Source of the DNA: Akkermansiaceae bacterium
GTDB taxonomy: Bacteria > Verrucomicrobiota > Verrucomicrobiia > Verrucomicrobiales > Akkermansiaceae
Direction: 5' to 3'
NCBI GenBank assembly: GCA_025457805.1
Contig: JALOTR010000178.1
Location: 1 to 6,461 of the forward strand
Length of the DNA stretch: 6,461 bases
Part shown: one piece after another, positions 1-6,203 of the stretch
Position numbering within the stretch: position 1 is the first letter of the stretch
How the letters are laid out: every line of letters begins with the position of its first letter
Notes under the pieces: model-generated
Databases searched by the model: none
The model's input: only the letters and a program-made list of their open reading frames with translations
Told to the model about the DNA's origin: nothing
Made by a program: the position numbers and the translations under genes

Positions 1-3000
1 CCGGTGACGTTGATGGCACCATTGAGACGCAGCACGGAGCCCGCGCCGCTTGAGGCGAAATGGCCGCCGGTGCTGGGGTTCGCGGAATCCGTAACAACAC
101 CATTGACTGTGGAGGTGACGCCACCATTCGCGGTGAGCGCTCCAAGGAAATCCGATGAGGCCGGGGTGTTGAGTGTGATGGCATTTCCAACCGTGGCTCC
201 ACTGAGATCAAGCCGACTGATGGAAGCGGCGGCGCTTGTGAGGACGGAAACGGTGCCGGTCCCAAGAGTGCCGGAACCGCTGGCTCGGAGAATTCCGCCG
301 TTGATGGTGGTGCCACCGCTGTAGCCGTTCGATGAACCGGATAGAATCAGGGTTGAGCTGTCTGTTTTGTTCAGTGCAATGGTGCCGGAGCCGTCGTTGA
401 TCGCGCCGTCGTAGGTCGTGGTGCCCGTGCCGCCGACCGTCAGTGTACTGGCACCGGCTGTGGAGCGGGTGATGACCCCGGCGTTGGAACCGAACAAGGT
501 GCCTTTGGTGATGCTGGTGTTGAGGTTGAGCGTGCCATCCACCATCAGCGGACCATCTCCCAGGCTGCCGCCGCTCACGGTGAGAGTGCCACCGTCTTGC
601 ACGGCCGTGGTGGTGGCGCAGAGGATGGTGGTATTGAGCGTGGCGTTGGCACCGGACTGGACATTGATGCCGTTGCCGAAAGGACTCAGGATCGAGAGGG
701 TGTTAGCACCGCCCACGGTGGCGGACCCGCTCTCGAAATTCAGGCTGTTGATGGTGAGGTTTCCTCCGAGCGTGGTATTGGTGTTGGCTGCAGATACCGC
801 AGAAAAATAAACATCGGTGATGGCACCCGGGATTTGTCCTGTATCGCTGGTCCCCGCGCTGCTGTCGGCCCAGTTGCTGTTGGGAGCCGAGGCGGAGTCG
901 TTCCAGACCGAACTCACATCGCCACGCCAGTAAGCAGTAAAGGGAGTGGCGGCTCCGCTCACGGTCAGCACATAGTTTCCTCCAACCAAGGAGCCACTGT
1001 AGGAGACGGGAAAACCCGAAGGGACCACGTTGGTGGTATCGAGGATGAAGGTGCCGGTCAGTGTGCCGGGGGATGTGATGATGTCATAGGTGCCGGTAGG
1101 CAGGCTGCCATGGAGTTTGAGAACATTGGTGCCGCTCACGGAGGTGGCGCCCGAGACGTCAATCTGGTCTGGCTCCGCATTCATGCCGATCTCGAGGGTG
1201 GCATTGCTCAGCGTGAGGTCGTTGACGGATTGAAATCTGGTGGACAAGGCTTTGCGCAGGTCGAGAGTCGCGTTGCTGACTTCGAGGTTGTTGGTGCTGA
1301 TCGCGCCGGTGGCACCGAGGATAAGGGTTCCGCCGTTGATGGTGGTCGTTCCGGTGTAGGTGTTGGCACCGGTGAGGGTCTGTTTGGCGGAGCCGGATTT
1401 GACCAGACTGATGGCCCCGGATATGACACCGGAGCCGGACTGGTCGGCGGTGGTATTGAGGGTGAGCGTGGCGGTTCCAGTGCTCAGGCCGACCTTCACA
1501 TTTCCGTCGAGACCGGCGATGGACTGGCTGTAGGCGGTGGTGCCCGCCTGGTTGTTGAGTTGCAGCGTCCCTCCGACGGTGGACGAGACCACGCCGGTGG
1601 AGGAAAGGGTGTTGACCGCGCCGACGCTGGCGATGGCACCCGCATTGTTGATGTCGAGCCTGCCCCAGGTGTTGGAGGCATTGCTGAATTCCCACTGGGT
1701 GGCATCGAGGAACTGCACGGTGCCGGTGGAGAGTGAGGTGGAGCCGGTCACCCTGCCTGTCCTGCCACTGCCGCGGAGAACCAGCGCGGGTTGCGCGGCG
1801 CTTCCCAGGGTGCTGAATCCGATATTGCCGGACACGATGCTGGCGGTGGCGGCGTCCGTGCCACCGGCCCAGAATCCGGAGAACTGAGTGCCGGAAGTCT
1901 GAGTGGCGGCATTGTCCAAGGTGATGGCACCGCTCCAGGTGGATGCGGAGCCCAAGTCGATCATTGCGCGGCTCGTAGCGCCGCGGACGAGAGTGACTTC
2001 GTTGCTGGATGCGATGCTGTTGTTGAGCTTGAGAGTACCACCTGCGGAGACAATGTATCTCCCGCTGAAAGTGGGATTCGATCCGGCGAGAGTGAGTGTG
2101 CCTGTCGTGATGTTAGCATTTCCCGAACCGGCGAGGGCATTGACTGTGATGGCTGGACCAACCGCAATGGTGCTGGTGGTGGAGGTTCCCAGCGTGATGG
2201 TGCCTGCCATGGTGGCAGCGGTGCCTCCACTGGTACTGAGTATGCCGCCATTGAGGTTGGTGGACTGGGAGTAGGTCGTTCCAGTGCCGGAGTTCGGGGC
2301 AAGTGAGAGCCTTCCTGTCGCCCCGACATTGACCGTGATGCTGTTTTCGATCGTGGTGTTTCGGCTGCCCCCGCCAATCAGGTTCAGGATACCCGCATTG
2401 ACGTTGAAGGTGCCTGTACCGCCGCTGCTCCGTAGAGTCACTCCGCTACTGACCGTCACGGTGCCGGCTCCGGTGAGGTTCACGGTGTTGGCATTGAGGT
2501 CAGCAATTTGCCCGGCGGTGTTGGCATTGACAGTGAACGTTCTTCCGCTGGCGATGTTCCAAATGGTCGGAGAGCCGGAGGTTCCGCTGCCGGCCGTCAG
2601 GGCGAAGGCACTGCCGGCACCGGTCATGTTGTAGGTCAGGTTCTGTTCGAAGGCGCTGGTGCCATCCGCGGCCGTGATGTTGCCGGTTCCCGCGGTGCCA
2701 TTGCCCAATCCCAGGGTGAAACCCGCCGCACCGGTGATCGTGGTGGTGGCTGGGGCGTTCGCGCCGTTGGACTGAAGATTGAGCGGGGTGACGCTGGAGC
2801 CCAGGGTCAGCGCCCCTTTGGTGCTCGAAGTGCTGAAGATGGCATTGTCACCATTTGTGAAGGCCAGCGAGGTCCAGTTCGCGGTGGAGGTGTTCCAAAT
2901 GGTGTTGGTCGTCGCATCCCAAGTGCGGTCTGCCGCTTGCGCCATGGGGGCGGAAAGGAAAACGGATGTCAGCGCGAGAGCTGCAAGGAAGGGATTTGGT

Positions 3001-3011
3001 TTTTGTTTCAT
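1..3011 (-). CDS. Secreted autotransporter-associated beta-strand (PATR) repeat protein, C-terminus cut by window edge
   Basis: The frame is open for 1003 codons from ATG at 3011 to the left edge; I checked it for stops line by line over nearly its whole length. Residues 1-26 form a signal peptide: Lys at 2 and 4, a hydrophobic core at about 8-20, and probable cleavage after AQA (24-26). The rest is Gly/Thr/Ser/Asn-rich beta-helix sequence with recurring GGTL/GGIL turns. The clearest PATR matches are TYTGTTTINGGTLIL (about 551-565) and GYSGGTTINGGIL (about 896-908). Weaker turns lie near residues 256, 322, 475 and 803. Two Trp-bearing module starts are visible, W31/W39/W46 and W695/W703/W714. 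The second follows a linker containing DQIDVSG (615-621) and GTYDII (640-645), typical of verrucomicrobial PATR proteins. The family is exported, and some members are autotransporter passengers. Any membrane barrel or sorting signal would lie outside the window. No Shine-Dalgarno sequence precedes the ATG. The ligand or role is unknown. Confidence 0.9.
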   Translation of the reverse strand, partial: MKQKPNPFLAALALTSVFLSAPMAQAADRTWDATTNTIWNTSTANWTSLAFTNGDNAIFSTSSTKGALTLGSSVTPLNLQSNGANAPATTTITGAAGFTLGLGNGTAGTGNITAADGTSAFEQNLTYNMTGAGSAFALTAGSGTSGSPTIWNIASGRTFTVNANTAGQIADLNANTVNLTGAGTVTVSSGVTLRSSGGTGTFNVNAGILNLIGGGSRNTTIENSITVNVGATGRLSLAPNSGTGTTYSQSTNLNGGILSTSGGTAATMAGTITLGTSTTSTIAVGPAITVNALAGSGNANITTGTLTLAGSNPTFSGRYIVSAGGTLKLNNSIASSNEVTLVRGATSRAMIDLGSASTWSGAITLDNAATQTSGTQFSGFWAGGTDAATASIVSGNIGFSTLGSAAQPALVLRGSGRTGRVTGSTSLSTGTVQFLDATQWEFSNASNTWGRLDINNAGAIASVGAVNTLSSTGVVSSTVGGTLQLNNQAGTTAYSQSIAGLDGNVKVGLSTGTATLTLNTTADQSGSGVISGAISLVKSGSAKQTLTGANTYTGTTTINGGTLILGATGAISTNNLEVSNATLDLRKALSTRFQSVNDLTLSNATLEIGMNAEPDQIDVSGATSVSGTNVLKLHGSLPTGTYDIITSPGTLTGTFILDTTNVVPSGFPVSYSGSLVGGNYVLTVSGAATPFTAYWRGDVSSVWNDSASAPNSNWADSSAGTSDTGQIPGAITDVYFSAVSAANTNTTLGGNLTINSLNFESGSATVGGANTLSILSPFGNGINVQSGANATLNTTILCATTTAVQDGGTLTVSGGSLGDGPLMVDGTLNLNTSITKGTLFGSNAGVITRSTAGASTLTVGGTGTTTYDGAINDGSGTIALNKTDSSTLILSGSSNGYSGGTTINGGILRASGSGTLGTGTVSVLTSAAASISRLDLSGATVGNAITLNTPASSDFLGALTANGGVTSTVNGVVTDSANPSTGGHFASSGAGSVLRLNGAINVT

Positions 3012-3067
3012 GGGAATTGGAAGAAGGATTGGATGTGAATGGTTTTGTTCGGGAGGGGCAGAGGTGG

Positions 3068-3082
3068 GGATTCGGATTCCGA
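3068..3082. promoter_or_regulatory. Tandem GGATTC motif with TCGGA-T-TCCGA dyad
   Basis: GGATTC occurs twice back to back (3068-3073 and 3074-3079). The second copy lies inside an 11-bp dyad, TCGGA-T-TCCGA (3072-3082). It is 61 bp upstream of the surface-protein start, where an operator or activator site could lie. The arms are only 5 bp, so chance occurrence is quite possible. Confidence 0.22.
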
Positions 3083-3116
3083 GCAAAACAACGATCACAA
3101 TGGCTGGTAGCTTGGG

Positions 3117-3131
3117 GGATGCCATGCATCC
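3117..3131. promoter_or_regulatory. Candidate operator palindrome GGATGC-CAT-GCATCC
   Basis: Perfect inverted repeat with 6-bp arms (3117-3122 and 3126-3131) and a 3-bp spacer, lying between the divergent genes and 80 bp before the chosen regulator start. A 15-bp dyad in such a region is the usual form of a binding site for a dimeric GntR- or LacI-type repressor, so autoregulation or control of the surface-protein gene is plausible. No second copy was found in the region, so binding is inference only. Confidence 0.35.
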
Positions 3132-3210
3132 AGTCGAAATGACCCGAATACTTGTCCATTTTCCGAACATCTTGCTTGGCATCGTCGCGCCTTCGCGCCA
3201 CTCCTTTGTT

Positions 3211-4311
3211 ATGCATACATTCCGGCGGGAATCCTTGGAAACGCAGGTGGCAAACCATCTCAAAGACCGGATTCGCGCGGGCGAAATCCAAGGCGAACTG
3301 GAAGGAGAGCCGGCCTTGGCCGCGCAGCTCGGAGTTTCCCGCGGTGTGCTGCGCGCCGCTCTGGCCATGCTATCCGGCGAGGGATGGCTGGAAGAAGGGG
3401 GACAAGGGCGGCCGCGGAAAGTGGCCAATCGCTCACAATCGCCCATGGAGGGAAGCCTCCGCATCGGCTTGTTGCTTGAACTTCCTCTCAATGAAGAAGT
3501 CGCCTTCATCCAATACCTTTATCTTTCGATCATGCAGGAACTGGAGCGTGCCGGCCATGTTTACGCGGTAATCACCTGCTCCACGAGCCCGAAATCGAAA
3601 CGTCTGGATCGGAAGCGCATCCGGAAAAAAATTGATACCACTCAGGTCGATGCATGGATCGTGGGATCCGTGGACCGCGATATGCTGGAGTGGCTGTCGG
3701 AACGGCCTGAGCCTGTGCTTGCGCTTGGCGGAAGATGCGAAGGCTTGTCCGTCGCTTGTTGTTACGCCGATCTAACCGCTCCAATGTGTGAAACCGTGGA
3801 TGCACTGGTGAATGCGGGACACACCCGCTGTGTGATGATTGCTGCAAACTGGAGGAGAAAACCGAAACCCGGCCCCACTCCGGCAGCATTCATCCGGCGG
3901 ATGACCGAACGGGCCGGTGATGTTTCGTTGTCTTTTCACCTACCGGAGTGGGACGATACCCCGGAAGGTTTGGAGAGGATTCTGGAGTCCTTGTTCCGGG
4001 TGACTCCGCCGACAGCGATCATCACGCTGGATCCCTCCCACTGCGTGGCAGTGTTGATGTTTCTCGGCAACCGCGGCCTGTCTGTGCCCCGTGATGTTTC
4101 GGTTATATGCACCTGTCCTGACCCATATCTGGCGTTCAGTTCGACGAAACTCTCCTACTTCGACTGGCCCTTGGACCAGCAAGTGAAGCATACGCTCAAG
4201 TGGATCGGGGAAGTGTCTCGCGGACAGCAGACGCGCGGAATCAAAGTCCTTCACGCTCGGCTCATCAGGGGTGGCGGAATAGGCCTCCGCAAGCGGTCCG
4301 CAACCGCATGA
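3211..4311 (+). CDS. GntR-type winged-helix / LacI-type sensor transcriptional regulator
   Basis: A 366-residue DNA-binding regulator. Residues 8-72 form a GntR-like winged helix: SLETQVANHLKDRIRAGEI, then the helix-turn-helix PALAAQLGVSRGVLRAAL (34-51), then a GEGWL turn and a basic wing (GRPRK, 66-70). Residues 84-355 resemble the periplasmic-binding-protein-like sensor of LacI/GalR proteins. The best landmark is PTAIITLDPS (267-276) followed by GLSVPRDVSVI (289-299), the usual core of that fold. LacI-type sensors usually bind sugars or similar small effectors; the ligand here cannot be read. I chose ATG 3211 because it sits directly before the winged helix at normal family length. The frame stays open upstream, with in-frame ATGs at 3139 and 3124 adding 24 and 29 residues; 3124 has a GGGGGA stretch before it but lies inside the 3117-3131 palindrome. 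Divergent placement suggests control of the neighbouring surface-protein gene, which is inference. Confidence 0.88.
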   Translation: MHTFRRESLETQVANHLKDRIRAGEIQGELEGEPALAAQLGVSRGVLRAALAMLSGEGWLEEGGQGRPRKVANRSQSPMEGSLRIGLLLELPLNEEVAFIQYLYLSIMQELERAGHVYAVITCSTSPKSKRLDRKRIRKKIDTTQVDAWIVGSVDRDMLEWLSERPEPVLALGGRCEGLSVACCYADLTAPMCETVDALVNAGHTRCVMIAANWRRKPKPGPTPAAFIRRMTERAGDVSLSFHLPEWDDTPEGLERILESLFRVTPPTAIITLDPSHCVAVLMFLGNRGLSVPRDVSVICTCPDPYLAFSSTKLSYFDWPLDQQVKHTLKWIGEVSRGQQTRGIKVLHARLIRGGGIGLRKRSATA

Positions 4312-4348
4312 AACCGAAAGAGAAAATCACTCAGCGTTTCGCCGGTTT
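4311..4348 (+). terminator. Weak bulged hairpin after the regulator stop
   Basis: AAACC (4311-4315) can pair with GGTTT (4344-4348) and GAAA (4316-4319) with TTTC (4337-4340). That leaves a 3-nt bulge and a 17-nt loop. The position right after the stop codon suits a terminator, but the stem is AT-rich, bulged and lacks a following T-tract, so this is a weak call. Confidence 0.18.
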
Positions 4349-4383
4349 GACTGAACGGCCTGGGTGGTGACCAGGATCGAGCA

Positions 4384-4454
4384 CCCTCGGCAAAATGCGC
4401 CACCCTACCCGCATCCGGAAACTCGAAGGCTTCATCGAGCTGCCGGGGGCTTGA
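4384..4454 (+). pseudogene. rpoD 3'-end fragment, left copy of a 71-bp direct repeat
   Basis: In the plus frame this reads [15 protein letters not shown], then IELPGA and a stop (4452-4454). This matches the extreme C-terminus of the housekeeping sigma factor RpoD, the end of region 4.2, whose known form is [16 protein letters not shown]. It has no sigma gene attached. Just upstream, GTGACCAGGATCGAG (4367-4381) could be a deleted remnant of the preceding VTRERIRQIE codons, which is less certain. It is 66/71 identical to 5173-5243 in the same orientation; differences are at 4389, 4406, 4421, 4438 and 4443. It ends 5 bp before the toxin stop codon. It could also be a member of a dispersed repeat family. 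Confidence 0.72.
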
Positions 4455-4459
4455 GTGAT

Positions 4460-4846
4460 TCACCAGAGACGCGAGGCACCGAGCAAACCCAGTTCGGCAT
4501 CCGGCGATATCACCGTGCATCCCGAGTGGATGGCGTGGGCCGCGATCAGACGGTCGAAAGGATCACGATGCACGTCCGGCAGCTTGCCCGATAGGTAGAT
4601 AACAGCTTCGTCAAGAGGCAGGTCTTCAATTTGAAAATGGGCACGGCGGGAAGGTATCCACTTTTCCGGAGATTGGGGAAACGTCAGCTTCCCGGCTCGG
4701 TGCTTCACCACCATTTCGAGCACGCTTGTCTGGCTTAAGTGCAGGATTGTAGTGGGGTCATCCAGAATTGCCCGCGCCGACGCGGAAATCATGTGCGGCT
4801 CGCGCGTGAGCCAAAGAAAAGTGCAGGTATCCAGCAGGACATTCAT
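4460..4846 (-). CDS. vapC: PIN-domain ribonuclease toxin, VapC-like
   Basis: A 128-residue protein of normal VapC length. The PIN active-site acids are in place: D6 in LLDTC, E44 in SVLEMVVKH, D95 and D98 in HRDPFDRLIAAHA, and D116 in ISPDAEL. The family cleaves RNA in a Mg2+-dependent way, often tRNA or rRNA, and stops growth when its antitoxin is lost; the target of this one is unknown. The SARAILDD segment (23-30), the HRDPFDR block and the terminal LW are typical of the subgroup paired with Phd/YefM antitoxins. The ATG overlaps the antitoxin stop codon by 4 bp (ATGA), which indicates translational coupling. The gene appears intact, with all catalytic acids present and no frameshift. Its stop codon lies 5 bp from the left rpoD-derived repeat. 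Confidence 0.92.
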   Translation of the reverse strand: MNVLLDTCTFLWLTREPHMISASARAILDDPTTILHLSQTSVLEMVVKHRAGKLTFPQSPEKWIPSRRAHFQIEDLPLDEAVIYLSGKLPDVHRDPFDRLIAAHAIHSGCTVISPDAELGLLGASRLW

Positions 4847-5088
4847 ATCGCCCCCCAGGCACGCAATTCTTCCTCACTCATCGGGCGCAATGCTTCTTCC
4901 GGAATATGACAGGGTTCGTCGATCATGTCCCCTACCTTGGGCCGCGGTGGGCGAACCTCTTCATCGTAAGGAACCAGTTTCGCCAAGAGCTTCTTGCCGC
5001 GCGAAATTACAATCGTTTCCCCTCGAGTCACTTCCTGCAAAAGTGCGGACAAGTGAGTTTTCGCTTCGTTGGTGGCGACAATTTTCAT
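4843..5088 (-). CDS. Phd/YefM-family antitoxin
   Basis: An 81-residue protein encoded just before the PIN toxin. The N-terminal half, with [20 protein letters not shown] (7-26) followed by [14 protein letters not shown] (27-40), is the Phd/YefM fold. That fold dimerises and binds DNA in known members. The acidic tail, with [18 protein letters not shown] (62-79), should be the flexible segment that wraps the toxin active site. In the family the antitoxin neutralises the toxin by direct contact and represses its own operon. The gene overlaps the toxin start by 4 bp and the perfect palindrome at 5108-5124 lies 20 bp upstream. No Shine-Dalgarno sequence is visible; TATCTCC directly precedes the ATG. 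Confidence 0.92.
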   Translation of the reverse strand: MKIVATNEAKTHLSALLQEVTRGETIVISRGKKLLAKLVPYDEEVRPPRPKVGDMIDEPCHIPEEALRPMSEEELRAWGAI

Positions 5089-5094
5089 GGAGAT

Positions 5095-5122
5095 AGCCTA
5101 CAACTCCGGTTGACCAAGTCAA
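5095..5122 (-). promoter_or_regulatory. Putative toxin-antitoxin promoter, possibly leaderless
   Basis: On the minus strand a -35-like TTGACT (5122-5117, 5 of 6 consensus) is followed after 16 bp by a weak -10-like TAGGCT (5100-5095). Transcription would then start at about 5089-5088, at or beside the A of the antitoxin ATG. This would explain the absent ribosome-binding site. The -10 match is only 3 of 6, so the call is tentative. Confidence 0.38.
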
Positions 5123-5124
5123 CC
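5108..5124. promoter_or_regulatory. Operator palindrome GGTTGAC-CAA-GTCAACC of the toxin-antitoxin operon
   Basis: Perfect inverted repeat with 7-bp arms and a 3-bp spacer, 20 bp upstream of the antitoxin start and overlapping the proposed -35 box. Phd/YefM antitoxins and their toxin complexes repress their own operons by binding such palindromes, so this is the likely autoregulatory site. The palindrome is seen directly; the binding is inferred from family behaviour and position. Confidence 0.62.
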
Positions 5125-5147
5125 AACTTTGAGAATGCACGAGCACC

Positions 5148-5243
5148 CGCATCCGCCAGATCGAAGCCAAGGCCCTCCGCAAAATGCGCCACCCCACCCG
5201 CATCCGGAAGCTCGAAGGCTTCATCGGGCTGGCGGGGGCTTGA
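5148..5243 (+). pseudogene. rpoD 3'-end fragment, right copy of the direct repeat
   Basis: The plus frame reads [16 protein letters not shown], then [15 protein letters not shown] and a stop (5241-5243). This is a clear match to the last part of sigma-70 region 4.2 of RpoD, including the [12 protein letters not shown] segment that lies in and just after the -35 recognition helix. The codons before it (ACG AGC ACC) no longer match the usual VTRE, so homology seems to begin near 5148. No start codon, promoter or rest of a sigma gene is present. It extends further 5' than the left copy and looks less eroded. Similarity to the left copy ends at the stop codon. Confidence 0.78.
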
Positions 5244-5268
5244 ACAACTGCACTGAAGGTATGTGCGT

Positions 5269-5288
5269 GAGTAACCTCGTGGTCACTC
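5269..5288 (-). terminator. Hairpin directly after the 298-residue gene
   Basis: Read on the minus strand, GAGTGACC (5288-5281) pairs with GGTTACTC (5276-5269) across the 4-nt loop ACGA. This gives an 8-bp stem with one G-U pair, starting 1 nt after the TAG stop (5292-5290). No T-tract follows, so it may be a weak terminator or a transcript-stabilising 3' end rather than a classical intrinsic terminator. Confidence 0.42.
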
Positions 5289-5289
5289 G

Positions 5290-6186
5290 CTATTTCTTCG
5301 TGGCGGTCTCCTTCAGGTCCCTCGCGAGGCCCTCAGTGTGTTTGAGTTTGCCCAGGAGATAGGGAAGGCGAACCCGCAGAGTCTCGGACAAATGGGGATT
5401 TGTGGGAGATGTCAGTCCACCAAGATGTTGTTCGAAGCTTTCAATGCTGGGTGAATCGTAAAATTTCAGAAAACCGCTGAGCACGGGATCTTGCACCCCG
5501 GACATGCTGGCAATGACCGCGAGGATGGGCAGGGCGAGCTTTTCCCTGGCGATAAGTTCCAGACCTGCAACGGGCAAATATTCATCCAGCAGGTAATCGG
5601 AGGGAGGATGCTTTCGCGTGGTGGGGAAGCGATAGAGACCACCGGAAACAGGGTGAGGAAAGCGCCGCTGTATGACCATGTTTGCAAGCCATGCAATCGC
5701 TTCCTCGCGCTGGCCATCCTTGAGAAGCACTTCCGCAATCTCGCCGGAGTAATCTTCACCTGCCCAACCGCGTCCGATGGCGACTTCCCGAAATTTGGCG
5801 GCGGCGTCCGGACCCTGATCGAGGAAAAATGCATGCAAGCGACGGCAATCATGGAATGAAGCTTGGGGTTGCGGTTCATCGCGACCCGAAGCACTGGGAA
5901 TCGGCTCCAATTCCAACCGCAGCAACTCGATGAGTCGCTCATGATGAGGTTTTTTGAATCGGGCCAAAACATCCGGGATCTGGATCACCGAATGGGTGCC
6001 CATCTGCCCGGACTCCGAAAGCTCGGTAAGGAGCCTGCATGATTCCTCAAAATCAGGTGCAGCTTTTAAATCCCGGACCGCCTCGGCCAAGCTTGAAAGT
6101 TGGTCGGGACTCGGTCCGGGTGGATAAGCGTGCCCTATCGAATGAGCGCTCCCTTTGGAGTTCAACGTCACCAGCAGTTTTTCCAT
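5290..6186 (-). CDS. Hypothetical soluble helical protein, 298 residues
   Basis: I do not recognise this family. The protein has no signal peptide and no membrane segment. It is mostly amphipathic helix: 27-60, 82-94, 113-137, then SGEIAEVLLKDGQREEAIAWLANMV (147-171), which looks like a tetratricopeptide-style helix pair, and further helices from 195 to the end. An internal RFPTTRKHPPSDYLLDEYLP stretch (186-205) is probably a loop. It could be a scaffold or immunity-type protein, but nothing shows this. I chose ATG 6186 because GGGGGT lies 7 bp before it. A TTG at 6207 would add seven residues and overlap the upstream stop codon. It follows the partial right-edge gene by 17 bp in the same direction, suggesting co-transcription. 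The hairpin at 5269-5288 closes the gene. Confidence 0.75.
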   Translation of the reverse strand: MEKLLVTLNSKGSAHSIGHAYPPGPSPDQLSSLAEAVRDLKAAPDFEESCRLLTELSESGQMGTHSVIQIPDVLARFKKPHHERLIELLRLELEPIPSASGRDEPQPQASFHDCRRLHAFFLDQGPDAAAKFREVAIGRGWAGEDYSGEIAEVLLKDGQREEAIAWLANMVIQRRFPHPVSGGLYRFPTTRKHPPSDYLLDEYLPVAGLELIAREKLALPILAVIASMSGVQDPVLSGFLKFYDSPSIESFEQHLGGLTSPTNPHLSETLRVRLPYLLGKLKHTEGLARDLKETATKK

Positions 6187-6203
6187 CCGAACACCCCCAG
6201 CCT

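Larger units (their letters stand above)
3012..3210. promoter_or_regulatory. Divergent intergenic region between surface-protein gene and regulator gene
   Basis: These 199 bp separate two genes transcribed away from each other, so promoters for both should lie here. I found no convincing -35/-10 pair on either strand and no strong Shine-Dalgarno sequence before either start. Two short palindromes (listed separately) are the only structured elements. The placement is seen directly; the promoter role is inferred from gene layout. Confidence 0.55.

Noticed and set aside
597..1736. Long plus-strand open frame (379 codons) opposite the PATR gene
   Set aside because: It is the antisense shadow of a Gly/Thr/Val-rich repeat gene with few stop-like triplets. 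Its translation is low-complexity Gly/Ala/Asp/Arg without a fold signature, while the opposite frame has a signal peptide and PATR motifs.
3187..3198. GCGC-CTTC-GCGC inverted repeat just before the regulator start
   Set aside because: Four-base arms in GC-rich DNA are expected by chance and there is no supporting context.
2779..3210. 5' extension of the regulator frame by up to 144 codons
   Set aside because: It overlaps the signal peptide region of the divergent gene and has no domain similarity. The winged helix begins right after ATG 3211.
3219..3232. ATTCC-GGCG-GGAAT inverted repeat at the start of the regulator gene
   Set aside because: It has 5-bp arms inside coding sequence and can be explained by codon choice; it shares only a GGAATCC core with the 3073-3081 site.
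2848..3291. Minus-strand open frame across the divergent intergenic region
   Set aside because: It runs in another frame over the start of both real genes, with His/Cys/Pro-rich sequence unlike a folded protein.
5129..5362. Small plus-strand open frame over the right repeat (and its counterpart at 4364-4594)
   Set aside because: These frames read the rpoD fragments out of register, giving His/Pro/Arg-rich peptides. The frame that matters is the RpoD one. A dispersed repeat would create such spurious small proteins.
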